A stretch of 40,325 nt of DNA from JAXMHQ01 sp046346665 (GTDB lineage: Bacteria; Verrucomicrobiota; Verrucomicrobiia; Limisphaerales; JAXMHQ01), in the NCBI GenBank assembly GCA_046346665.1, contig JAXMHQ010000041.1, positions 1-40,325 on the forward strand, read 5' to 3'. Under the pieces are notes generated by a model. It had not been told where the DNA came from and did no database searches. It saw only the letters and a list, made by a program, of their open reading frames with translations. Numbering within the stretch: the stretch's first letter is position 1; the number at the start of each line of letters is the position of its first letter. A program made the translations under genes and the position numbers. Below are positions 8,063 through 14,943 of this stretch, piece by piece.

Positions 8063-9205
8063 ATGTTCCAATTCCAGCTCGCACGGCTTCTCCCCGGGTT
8101 TCCCGCTTCCCTGGTCGCGGCTGCATGGGCCGCGTTCTTCTGCCTTGCTCCCGGCGCCACGGCCGCCATCGGCGAACGCATCACCGTCTCGGACGGCGTC
8201 TTCAAGGCCGGTGCGGACCGCATCTGGATCAACGGCGCGAACACACCCTGGCATGTCTGGAACGATTTCGGCGGCGCGTACAACGCCGCCTGGTGGGATG
8301 CCCACTTCGCGAAACTCCACGAGAACGGCATCAACGCCGCCCGCGTCTGGATCTCCTGCAACGGCAACGTCGGCGTCGAAATCAAGCCCGACGGCCGTGT
8401 CACCGGCTGCACCCCGCAATTCTGGAAAGACCTCGACAGCCTGTTCGACATCGCGGCCCGCCACAAGGTCTACATCAAGGCAACGCTCATTTCCTTCGAT
8501 CATTTCTCGAGCTCCGCCCAGAATCACAACGCCTGGCGCGCCATGCTGTCCGATCCCGCCCTGATCGATTCGGTGGTGACGAACTACGTGAAGCCTTTCG
8601 TTCTTCGCTATGGCAGCAATCCCTGGCTGTGGTGCATCGACCTGTGCAACGAGCCGGATTGGATCCACGAAAATGCCCGCTGCGGCAAGCTGCCGTGGGA
8701 CGGCGTCCAAACCTACGTCGCCAGATCCGCCGCCGCCATCCACTCGAACAGCCCCGTGCTCGTCACTCTCGGAATCGCGATGGGTCCGAAATACAACGGC
8801 CGCGGCGAGACCAACAGGTTCGGCGATGCGCTGCTTCGTTCCAGGGCAGGCGGCGATCCCGCGGCGCACCTGGATTTTTATTCGCCGCATTACTACGACT
8901 GGATGGAGCGATCCTGGGGAAATGCCTTCTACAAATCCCCGGCCGCCTACGGGCTCGACCCGGCGCACCCGGCCATCGTGGGCGAATGCCCGGCGCGCGG
9001 CACACGCGGCCACACGGTCACCGAGGATTACGAAGCCGCGTTCCGCAACGGCTGGCAGGGCGCCATGGCCTGGACGTCCAACGGCGTCGACGACAACGGC
9101 GGACTTCCCGAAATGGGCCCCGCCACCCGCGCCTTCCTTCAACATCATCCCGCCCTCGTATTCCCGCCGGGCCCCGTTTCCACCACGAATGCTCCGGGGT
9201 TTTGA
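8063..9205 (+). CDS. Secreted glycoside hydrolase, clan GH-A (GH5-like)
   Basis: Exported enzyme of 380 residues. A long signal peptide (about 1-34, ending LAPGATA) precedes a (beta/alpha)8-barrel domain. WINGANTPWHVWNDFGG and GINAARVWISCNGN resemble the first strands of GH5/mannanase-like enzymes. The proton donor is probably E197 in DLCNEPDW and the nucleophile E308 in AIVGECPAR; this two-glutamate pattern is that of retaining GH-A enzymes. The likely job is hydrolysis of a beta-linked plant or algal polysaccharide (cellulose or mannan type), but the substrate is unproven. A multi-hairpin repeat ends 54 bp upstream. The TGA lies at the edge of a GCGAATT-type repeat. Confidence 0.82.
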   Translation: MFQFQLARLLPGFPASLVAAAWAAFFCLAPGATAAIGERITVSDGVFKAGADRIWINGANTPWHVWNDFGGAYNAAWWDAHFAKLHENGINAARVWISCNGNVGVEIKPDGRVTGCTPQFWKDLDSLFDIAARHKVYIKATLISFDHFSSSAQNHNAWRAMLSDPALIDSVVTNYVKPFVLRYGSNPWLWCIDLCNEPDWIHENARCGKLPWDGVQTYVARSAAAIHSNSPVLVTLGIAMGPKYNGRGETNRFGDALLRSRAGGDPAAHLDFYSPHYYDWMERSWGNAFYKSPAAYGLDPAHPAIVGECPARGTRGHTVTEDYEAAFRNGWQGAMAWTSNGVDDNGGLPEMGPATRAFLQHHPALVFPPGPVSTTNAPGF

Positions 9206-9630
9206 CGCGAATTAACGCGAATTGCCGCTAATTTTTTCCGGAAAATTTCCGGAGTCTTGCTCTTGAAGGCCAGCCCTCGGCCCACCTCATCGATCGTGAA
9301 CCTCGCTTAGCCGGAACGATTCAGTTTAAACCACGGATGAACACGGATTCACACGGATACAGAATGGTGGAAGCCAGTTTCCAAGGGTGCCTTCAATTCG
9401 CCGTTTGGCTCGCGTTTGATTCTCCGAGTGCGGCAGCTTTTTATCCGTGTCCATCCGTGTTTATCCGTGGTTAAAAGCCTTCTCAAATGAATCGTTCCGG
9501 CTTAGCCAGTGCATTAGGAAATTGACGATCCTTCGCGTCAAACTTCCATGACAGTTTCCCCGGAACCAAACGTGGCGCACGATGTGCTGAAGTGATCATT
9601 GCCCGGCTTCAACGCCGGACAAATAACGTT
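9206..9630. other. Gene-free gap filled by repeats
   Basis: No coding signal was recognised. It begins with GCGAATTAACGCGAATT direct units (9208-9224), continues with the nested palindrome at 9310-9501, and ends with a CCGGC-TTCAA-CGCCGG hairpin shortly before the receiver gene. No convincing promoter stands out. Confidence 0.6.
9310..9501. repeat. Nested palindromic element with CACGGAT arms, copy 1
   Basis: Outer inverted repeats GCCGGAACGATTCA (9310-9323) and TGAATCGTTCCGGC (9488-9501) are perfect 14-mers. Inside them, AAACCACGGATGAACACGGA (from 9328) faces ATCCGTGTTTATCCGTGG (ending about 9472), built from tandem CACGGAT(G/T) units. A similar arm pair occurs at 23747-23905. It has the shape of a small non-autonomous element; no transposase is present. 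Confidence 0.75.
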
Positions 9631-10074
9631 ATGAATCCGAAGAAGGTCCTGATTGTCGACGATGACTCCATCGCCTTGGACACTGTGTCACGCCTGATCA
9701 ACGACGCCGGATACGACGTGCTGACCGCGTCGGACGGCTCGCAGGCCGTCAGTATCGCCCGCACCGAACTGCCCGACCTCATCCTGCTCGACCTCATCTT
9801 CCCGCCCGATGTCGCCCACGGCGGCGGCATCACCTGGGACGGATTTCTTATCATGGACTGGCTGCGCCGGATCGAGGAGGCGCGCGACATTCCGATTTTC
9901 GTGATGACTCAGGGTGAACCCGGACATTTCCAGAACATCGCCTTCGCCAAGGGCGCCGCCGCGTTTTTTCACAAGCCCATCGACACCGCGGACCTGATCG
10001 CCACCGTCCAGCATATCCTCGGAACCGTCGAAGTCGATTCCACACTCTCCGTCCACCTCAACCTCCCCTCGTAG
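9631..10074 (+). CDS. Single-domain response regulator (CheY-like receiver)
   Basis: Receiver domain only, 147 residues, no DNA-binding or enzymatic output. Acidic pocket D10-D12 (VDDDS), phospho-acceptor D54 (LILLDLIFP), T93 (FVMTQG) and K115 (FHKP) are all present, so it should be phosphorylatable. The loop after D54 is longer than usual (PPDVAHGGGITWDGF), placing extra residues near the active site. No histidine kinase lies in the window, so its partner is unknown. The neighbouring gsp-like cluster is separated by 186 bp of repeats and need not be linked. The ATG at 9631 is chosen because it begins the first beta strand; a TTG at 9592 is less likely. The TAG stop reads through CTCGTAGCCGC, the start of the repeat family found just downstream. 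Confidence 0.85.
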   Translation: MNPKKVLIVDDDSIALDTVSRLINDAGYDVLTASDGSQAVSIARTELPDLILLDLIFPPDVAHGGGITWDGFLIMDWLRRIEEARDIPIFVMTQGEPGHFQNIAFAKGAAAFFHKPIDTADLIATVQHILGTVEVDSTLSVHLNLPS

Positions 10075-10086
10075 CCGCCTGGCCCC

Positions 10087-10192
10087 GTAGCCGCAATCGT
10101 CAGATTGCGGTCCCGTCCTCAGCACCAACCCTCCGCGATTTTACAATCGCGGCTACCTCCCCCCGCTCGTAGCCGCAATCGTCAGATTGCGG
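10087..10192 (+). repeat. Pair of CGCAATCGTCAGATTGCG hairpins
   Basis: Two exact 24-bp copies of GTAGCCGCAATCGTCAGATT... (10087-10110 and 10169-10192) each fold as CCGCAATC-GTCA-GATTGCGG. Between them lies an inverted half copy (CCGCGATTTTACAATCGCGG, 10134-10153). Other members: 7772-7795 and, inverted, 24937-24960. Confidence 0.8.
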
Positions 10193-10260
10193 ACTCCCCT
10201 CCCAACCAACCCCACTTTCCGCCGTGAGTCTTGTTCACCAGCCCGGTCCAATCGACCGGT

Positions 10261-11397
10261 ATGAACAGAGAGAAACAGCCCGGCCATTCACCGGTGGAAC
10301 AAACCGCAAATCCTTCCGATCCCACCGATCCCGAAGCCGCCCCGCGCTTTTTAGAGGAACTCGTTCGCCAGGGAGAGACGGCGGGCGCCAGTGACATCCA
10401 CCTGCAACTCCACGGCGGCGGCGCCGACATCGCGTTCCGCCTGGACGGTGTCCTGGCCCCCGGCCGCCCCATCCCCCGCGCCCTCGCCGAACGCGTCGTC
10501 GGCCGAATCAAATACCTCGCCCGGCTGAAAACCTACCAGGATTCCCTGCCGCAGGACGGTCGCATCGATCACCAGGATCTTGGAACCCGGAACGATCTCC
10601 GCGTCGCCACCTACCCCGCCCTGGCCGGGGAAAAGGTCGTGCTGCGCCTGTTCCAATCCTCCTCCATCCGCAGCTTCGCGGAACTCGGCATCGCCGAACC
10701 GGCCGAGGCTGAATTGGAGCGATTCCTCGGTCGCACGACGGGCTTGATGCTTTTGACCGGGCCGGCCGGCAGCGGAAAAACCACCACCATCTACGCCTGC
10801 CTCCAGCGCCTCGCCTCCGCCGGCGGCCGACACATCATCACCATCGAGGATCCCGCCGAACAACTCGTTCCCGGCGTCATGCAAACCGAGGTGGATGAAC
10901 CCCGCGGCCTCACCTTCGCCCGCGCCGCCCGCCACCTGTTGCGCCAGGATCCCCAGGTGCTGGTCATCGGCGAAATCCGCGACGAGGAAACCGCCGGCAT
11001 CGCCGTTCGCGCCGCGCTCACCGGGCACCTCGTCATCTCCACCCTGCACGCCGGATCCTGCGGCGGCGTGATCGAACGGCTCGGCACCCTCTGCCCCGAC
11101 GGTTCGGCCATCGCGGCCTCGCTGGACCTCGTGTTGAATCAGAGGCTGCTGCGTCGGATCTGCCCCGACTGCCGCGCCAAAGGCTGCGACGCCTGCCTGG
11201 GCACCGGTTACCGCGGCCGGCTGCCGCTCATCGAATGGCTCCGGATCACCGACGCGCTGCGGCCGGCCCTGGCGCGCCGCCAGTCCGCAGATCTCAAGGC
11301 CGCCCCGGCACTGGCCGACAGCGCCCGCGCACTGGTCCGGTCCGGACTCACCACCGCGGTGGAAGCCCGGCGGATTTTGGGTGCGGATTTCACGTGA
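10261..11397 (+). CDS. GspE/PilB-like secretion ATPase, short form
   Basis: Hexameric traffic ATPase of 378 residues that would power a type II secretion or type IV pilus-like machine from the cytoplasmic face. Visible: ASDIHLQL (43-50), Walker A GPAGSGKTT (167-175), Walker B VLVIGEIRDEE (233-243), the His box LVISTLHA (257-264) and a zinc site C301-x2-C304-x4-C309-x2-C312. The zinc motif marks a GspE/PilB-type extension ATPase rather than PilT. At 378 residues it lacks the N-terminal domain(s) that normally bind GspL/PilM, so its docking may differ. The ATG at 10261 is preferred to a TTG at 10231. It heads a six-gene cluster and is followed 43 bp later by a gspF-like gene. Confidence 0.9.
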   Translation: MNREKQPGHSPVEQTANPSDPTDPEAAPRFLEELVRQGETAGASDIHLQLHGGGADIAFRLDGVLAPGRPIPRALAERVVGRIKYLARLKTYQDSLPQDGRIDHQDLGTRNDLRVATYPALAGEKVVLRLFQSSSIRSFAELGIAEPAEAELERFLGRTTGLMLLTGPAGSGKTTTIYACLQRLASAGGRHIITIEDPAEQLVPGVMQTEVDEPRGLTFARAARHLLRQDPQVLVIGEIRDEETAGIAVRAALTGHLVISTLHAGSCGGVIERLGTLCPDGSAIAASLDLVLNQRLLRRICPDCRAKGCDACLGTGYRGRLPLIEWLRITDALRPALARRQSADLKAAPALADSARALVRSGLTTAVEARRILGADFT

Positions 11398-11440
11398 GGA
11401 ACAGCCTCGAGACCGGTCGAATCATTCAGACGGCGCTCCT

Positions 11441-12460
11441 ATGAACTACGACGAATTCGCCTTTTTCAACCAGCAACTGGCCGGAATGCTCCGCACCGGC
11501 ATCCCGCTCGAAGGCGCCCTGCACCGGCTCTGCTCGGACATGCGCGCCGGGTCGATGCGGTCGGAACTGGAGAAGCTCGAACAGGACCTGGCCCGCGGCG
11601 TCCCGCTCGAACAGGCGCTGCAGAGCCGGAAATTGCCCGACCTCTACCGCCGCCTCGTGCTGCTCGGCGCGCGCGGCAACGACGTGCCGGGGGCGCTCAC
11701 CCTGCTGGCCGATTATTACCAGCGCCGGCACCTGCTTTGGACCCGGATGAAAGGGCTCATGGTTTACCCCTTGATCGTGCTGTTCACCTCGTTCGTGGTG
11801 TCGCTGGTGTTCTACATCGCCTGGAACCGGATTTACCTTTCCTCGTGGCAGGTGGCGTTCGCGGGACTCCTGGACGGACGCCCGCTGCCGGCGATCACAA
11901 CGGCGGCGCTGCCCCTGCTGCATCATCTCTGGGTTTTCCCCACCTTGCTCGGCCTGCTGTTCCTCGCCTTCGCCGCCGCGCTCGTCCTGCCCGGATTCAG
12001 AAACGGACTTCGCTGGCGGCTGCCCGCCTTCCGCGAAGCCAGCATCGCCCAGACGTCCGGCACCCTGTCACTCCTGCTCAAAGGCGGCGTGCCACTGCCC
12101 GAAAGCCTCTCGCTCGCAGCCGACCTCGAATCGCAGCCAAAAGCCAGGCAGGAACTCCGCTCCTGGGCGGAGCGCATCGCCGGCGGTGTCACCCGTTTTT
12201 CCGACGCCGCCGCCGGCAGCCGCATGTTCCCGCCCCTGTTCGTCTGGCTCGTCTCCAGCGCGGGTGAGGATCCCGCGGACGGATTCCAGCAGGCCGCCCG
12301 TGTCTACCAGGAACGCGCCGCGCATCGATCCGAAATCCTCCTGTTCGCCGCGCTGCCCATGATGGTTCTCGCGCTCGGATTCATCATCGTCACCCAGGGC
12401 TGGCTGCTGATGAGCGGATTCATCGTGTTTATCGACCTCCTGAACAATCTCGGCTGCTGA
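11441..12460 (+). CDS. GspF/PilC-like inner-membrane platform protein 1
   Basis: Integral membrane protein of 339 residues with two T2SSF-type helical domains. Domain 1 covers about 1-110 (FNQQLAGMLRTGIPLEGALH), followed by a membrane segment near 112-132 (GLMVYPLIVLFTSFVVSLVF). A second hydrophobic segment lies at about 160-190. Domain 2 covers about 195-300 (TLSLLLKGGVPLPESLSLAA), and a last helix covers 305-330. GspF proteins connect the ATPase to the growing pseudopilus. The ATG at 11441 starts the conserved FxxQLAxMLRxGIPL motif. The next gene, also GspF-like, starts 4 bp after its stop. Confidence 0.85.
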   Translation: MNYDEFAFFNQQLAGMLRTGIPLEGALHRLCSDMRAGSMRSELEKLEQDLARGVPLEQALQSRKLPDLYRRLVLLGARGNDVPGALTLLADYYQRRHLLWTRMKGLMVYPLIVLFTSFVVSLVFYIAWNRIYLSSWQVAFAGLLDGRPLPAITTAALPLLHHLWVFPTLLGLLFLAFAAALVLPGFRNGLRWRLPAFREASIAQTSGTLSLLLKGGVPLPESLSLAADLESQPKARQELRSWAERIAGGVTRFSDAAAGSRMFPPLFVWLVSSAGEDPADGFQQAARVYQERAAHRSEILLFAALPMMVLALGFIIVTQGWLLMSGFIVFIDLLNNLGC

Positions 12461-12464
12461 TGCC

Positions 12465-13640
12465 ATGGCCTCCCTCGCGTTCATCCTCTGTCCCGGCTGC
12501 GAATTGCTCAAGGTGCTGCTGAGCCTGGCCGCCTTTTCCGTCGTCATCGGCGCGCCGGTCGGGATCGTCCTTTGGATCGCTTATTACCTGCTCTCCCTTC
12601 CGCTGCGCCGGCAGGAACGCGCCCGCTGCTTCGTCGAACTCGTCGCGGCCGCGCTGCACCGCGGCCGCCCGGTGGAAACCGCGCTGGTCGAAATTTCATC
12701 CGGCGGCGACCCGCTGCTCGGCCGCAGCCTCCGCCGCCTCAGCACGGAACTCTCACGCGGCTCCCGCCTCGGCCAGGCCCTGGACAAAGTGCCACGCCTC
12801 GTCCCCGCCCCCGTCCGCGCCATGCTCCACGCCGGCGAATCCATCGGCGACCTCCGCAAAGTCCTCCCCGCGTGCAACAGCATTCTGCAGGACGCCCAGT
12901 CGCACGTGCGCGGCGCCGCCAGCTACCTCGTCGGCATGGCCTTCGTCTTCTCCCCTTTCGCCGTCTTCAGCCTCACCACCGTCATGATCATCGTCATTCC
13001 CAAATTCAACGAGGTGCTGATCGGCATCGGCGGATCCGCCCCACCCATGTTCGTGTTCTTCCGCGAAAACGCCGGGCGCCTGATCGCCGTCGAAGCGGTT
13101 TTCTGCGCAGTCTTGTTGCTCGCCGGAATTGTCTACACCGGCGGTCCGCGCCTCCGCAACTGGCTGCGGCGCGTTCCCGGCTGGGATTGGTTCGCCTGGC
13201 AGATGCCCTGGAAACGCAACCGCATGCTTCGCGACTTTTCATCCCTGTTGTCCATCCTGCTGGACCAGTCCGTGCCGGAAGCCGAAGCGGTCGACTGGGC
13301 GGGCCGCGTTGCCGACAACTCGGCTTTCAGCCGCCGCCTCGCCCTCACCCGCGCGCGCCTGGCCCGCGGCGAAAGACTGGTCGATGCCCTGCGGCCGATC
13401 GGCGCCGGCAACGAATTTGCCTGGCGGCTCGAAAACGCGGCGCAAGGCCCGGCCGGCTTCCGCTCCGCGCTCGCCGGCTGGCACGAATCCCTCGACGCCC
13501 GCGCCTTCCAGCAGGAACAGGCCGCGGCCCATCTCATCACGAGCGCACTGGTTGTTGTCAACGGGGCCATCGTCGCCATCGTTGCCGTGGGGGTGTTCGG
13601 TGCGCTCGTGTCCATCATCGAAACCGGCGTGTTATGGTAA
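12465..13640 (+). CDS. GspF/PilC-like inner-membrane platform protein 2
   Basis: Second GspF-like protein, 391 residues, diverged from its upstream neighbour. It starts with an extra N-terminal membrane segment (about 15-45, VLLSLAAFSVVIGAPVGIVL). A T2SSF-like domain follows (about 50-145: FVELVAAALHRGRPVETALV), then hydrophobic segments near 155-185 and 205-225 and a second helical domain (about 255-345, SSLLSILLDQSVPEAEAVDW). It ends with a membrane helix. The tandem pair suggests a heteromeric platform, as in Tad/archaeal systems with paired TadB/TadC (comparison is inference). The pseudopilin gene 13634 overlaps its 3' end by 7 bp. Confidence 0.8.
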   Translation: MASLAFILCPGCELLKVLLSLAAFSVVIGAPVGIVLWIAYYLLSLPLRRQERARCFVELVAAALHRGRPVETALVEISSGGDPLLGRSLRRLSTELSRGSRLGQALDKVPRLVPAPVRAMLHAGESIGDLRKVLPACNSILQDAQSHVRGAASYLVGMAFVFSPFAVFSLTTVMIIVIPKFNEVLIGIGGSAPPMFVFFRENAGRLIAVEAVFCAVLLLAGIVYTGGPRLRNWLRRVPGWDWFAWQMPWKRNRMLRDFSSLLSILLDQSVPEAEAVDWAGRVADNSAFSRRLALTRARLARGERLVDALRPIGAGNEFAWRLENAAQGPAGFRSALAGWHESLDARAFQQEQAAAHLITSALVVVNGAIVAIVAVGVFGALVSIIETGVLW

Positions 13641-14017
13641 TTCAACCTTCCCATCCTGCCGCCCGAAGCCGCCAAGGCATGCTCATCATGGAAATGATCG
13701 TCGCCATGGCCATCCTCACCCTCGCCGTCCTTCCCATCGGCTATTCTTTCCTCAAGGACGCCCGGCTCGTGCGGCTGGATTACCAGCGCGCCGTGCTCAT
13801 GGAATGGGTCGATGGCGAAATGGAAATCCTCGCGGCCGGCGAGGGCCGCGACCTGCCGGAAGGCACACACCCCTACACCGCCGCCCCCTCCACCGCGTCG
13901 CCGCTGCCTCCCGGCCAGTGCCTCGTCACCCGGACGGGGAAACATCTCCGCTTGGAATGGATCCCGTCCCAACCGGCCGGCATCGGTTCCATTGTCCGCG
14001 AAGCCAGCCTGCCATGA
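13634..14017 (+). CDS. Pseudopilin-like protein with class III prepilin signal
   Basis: Small protein of 127 residues with a type IV prepilin N-terminus: basic leader, then RQG^MLIMEMIVAMAILTLAV. Cleavage by a prepilin peptidase after G16 would leave Met at position 1 and the diagnostic glutamate at +5, then a hydrophobic helix. After the helix there is a short region (LVRLDYQRAVLMEWVDGEME) and a beta-like C-terminus. Its size and place suggest a minor pseudopilin (GspI/GspJ-like). The ATG overlaps the gspF2 stop, and its TGA overlaps the ATG of the next gene (ATGA), so translation is probably coupled. No prepilin peptidase gene lies in the window. Confidence 0.8.
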   Translation: MVIQPSHPAARSRQGMLIMEMIVAMAILTLAVLPIGYSFLKDARLVRLDYQRAVLMEWVDGEMEILAAGEGRDLPEGTHPYTAAPSTASPLPPGQCLVTRTGKHLRLEWIPSQPAGIGSIVREASLP

Positions 14018-14526
14018 AAATTCTGTTCCCAGCTCACCGCCGTAACTGCACCGGGTTCACCCTCATCGAAGTGCTGATGTACATTTTCCTGCTCGCCCTG
14101 GTCACCGGCGCCGCGGGAACGGCATTCTTCCGATCCTGGGACGCCAGCAAGGCGCTGGCCCGAAACGCGGAAAATATCACGCGCACACTCGACGCCGGCG
14201 AAAGTTGGCGCGCCGATATCCGCACCGCCAACGGCCCGATCCGCCAGGAAGGCGCCCACGGCGCCGAACAACTCCGCATCCCCACCGCGCGCGGCGACAT
14301 CGTCTATTCCCTCGTCAACTCGGAAATCTGGCGACACGATCCCGCCCAACCCGCACCCGTCCGGCTCCTCGGGCAGGTGGCGTCATCCCGGATGCAGCCC
14401 GATCCCCGCACGCACGTCACCGCCTGGTCCTGGGACGTCCGGCTGCAGACCCGCCGCCACACTGTCCACACCATCCCCCAATTCCGATTTGAAGCCGTGC
14501 CCGAATTCCAGCCCCACCAGCCATGA
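14014..14526 (+). CDS. Pseudopilin-like protein (GspJ/GspH-like)
   Basis: Protein of 170 residues with a textbook prepilin motif, CTG^FTLIEVLMYIFLLALV: cleavage after Gly15, Phe at +1, Glu at +5. The rest (SWRADIRTANGPIRQEG, GDIVYSLVNSEIWRHD, VTAWSWDVRLQTRRHTV) fits the beta-rich C-terminal domain of minor pseudopilins such as GspJ. It is linked to both neighbours by 4-nt ATGA overlaps. In the assembled machine it would sit at the inner membrane and pseudopilus tip. The exact GspH/I/J label cannot be settled by eye. Confidence 0.82.
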   Translation: MKILFPAHRRNCTGFTLIEVLMYIFLLALVTGAAGTAFFRSWDASKALARNAENITRTLDAGESWRADIRTANGPIRQEGAHGAEQLRIPTARGDIVYSLVNSEIWRHDPAQPAPVRLLGQVASSRMQPDPRTHVTAWSWDVRLQTRRHTVHTIPQFRFEAVPEFQPHQP

Positions 14527-14795
14527 AACCGTTCCGCTCCAGTTCAAGCCCGCTCGCCCGCCGCCGCGACGGTTCGGCCGTCATCATCCTGCTGGTGATC
14601 CTTTTCCTGTTGCTGGTTTTCGTGGAGGTCAACAGCCGCACCGCCGCATCGCTCCACGCCGAAGTCAACCGGCTGGAACAACGACAACTCCGCCGCCTCA
14701 CCCCGCCGGCGCCTGGCCTCCCCGCCTCCACCAACCTTCCCGCGATCAAGGCAGAATCCCCAGGCGCCGTAGCGCAGGCCGCCGGCCTGCCGTAA
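14523..14795 (+). CDS. Small membrane-anchored protein, possible GspK-like remnant
   Basis: Protein of 90 residues whose ATG overlaps the previous stop. The N-terminus, LARRRDGSAVIILLVILFLL, resembles the GspK/PilX start (basic residues, Gly, then a hydrophobic helix without Glu at +5). After the helix there is a short coiled-coil-like part (SLHAEVNRLEQRQLRRL) and a Pro/Ala-rich tail. GspK proteins are normally around 300 residues, so this is either a dedicated short version or a truncated gene. The last codons (AVAQAAGLP) and the TAA come from a palindromic intergenic repeat (14769-14814), which points to shortening by repeat insertion. Function uncertain. Confidence 0.6.
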   Translation: MKPFRSSSSPLARRRDGSAVIILLVILFLLLVFVEVNSRTAASLHAEVNRLEQRQLRRLTPPAPGLPASTNLPAIKAESPGAVAQAAGLP

Positions 14796-14814
14796 CGCAG
14801 GCTGCCCAGCCTGC
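14769..14814 (+). repeat. Double hairpin GCAGGCC repeat
   Basis: Two adjacent perfect 7-bp hairpins, GCAGGCC-GCC-GGCCTGC (14774-14790) and GCAGGCT-GCCC-AGCCTGC (14797-14814). The TAA of the gspK-like gene lies between them. The same GTA(A/G)CGCAGGCCG motif occurs at 26969-26995. Confidence 0.8.
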
Positions 14815-14870
14815 GCCGTTGCCGAAACAAACGGAGACGACAAAACAGCGGCCGGCATGACGATCCGTCC

Positions 14871-14904
14871 ATTCTGCATTCCACATTCTGCCTTCTGCCT
14901 TTAC
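14871..14904 (+). repeat. ATTCTGCATTCCACATTCTG repeat, copy 1
   Basis: A 34-bp stretch made of TTCTGC(A/C)TT units, ending CCTTCTGCCTTTAC. It is matched with only two or so differences at 20998-21030. It lies in the gap before cysS. A shorter relative (GGCAGAAGGCAGAATTCTGG) occurs near 24878. Confidence 0.65.
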
Positions 14905-14943
14905 CCCGCCGGGACCCGCGCCTACTCTTCGGGCGTCTCGATC

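Noticed and set aside
7740..8564. 274-codon plus-strand frame overlapping the glycosidase start
   Set aside because: Its first part is the multi-hairpin repeat and its rest is out of frame with the glycosidase; Ser/Arg/Pro-rich product.
14857..14943. Upstream extension of cysS
   Set aside because: The added residues come from the ATTCTGCATT repeat; the family N-terminus starts at the ATG at 14944.
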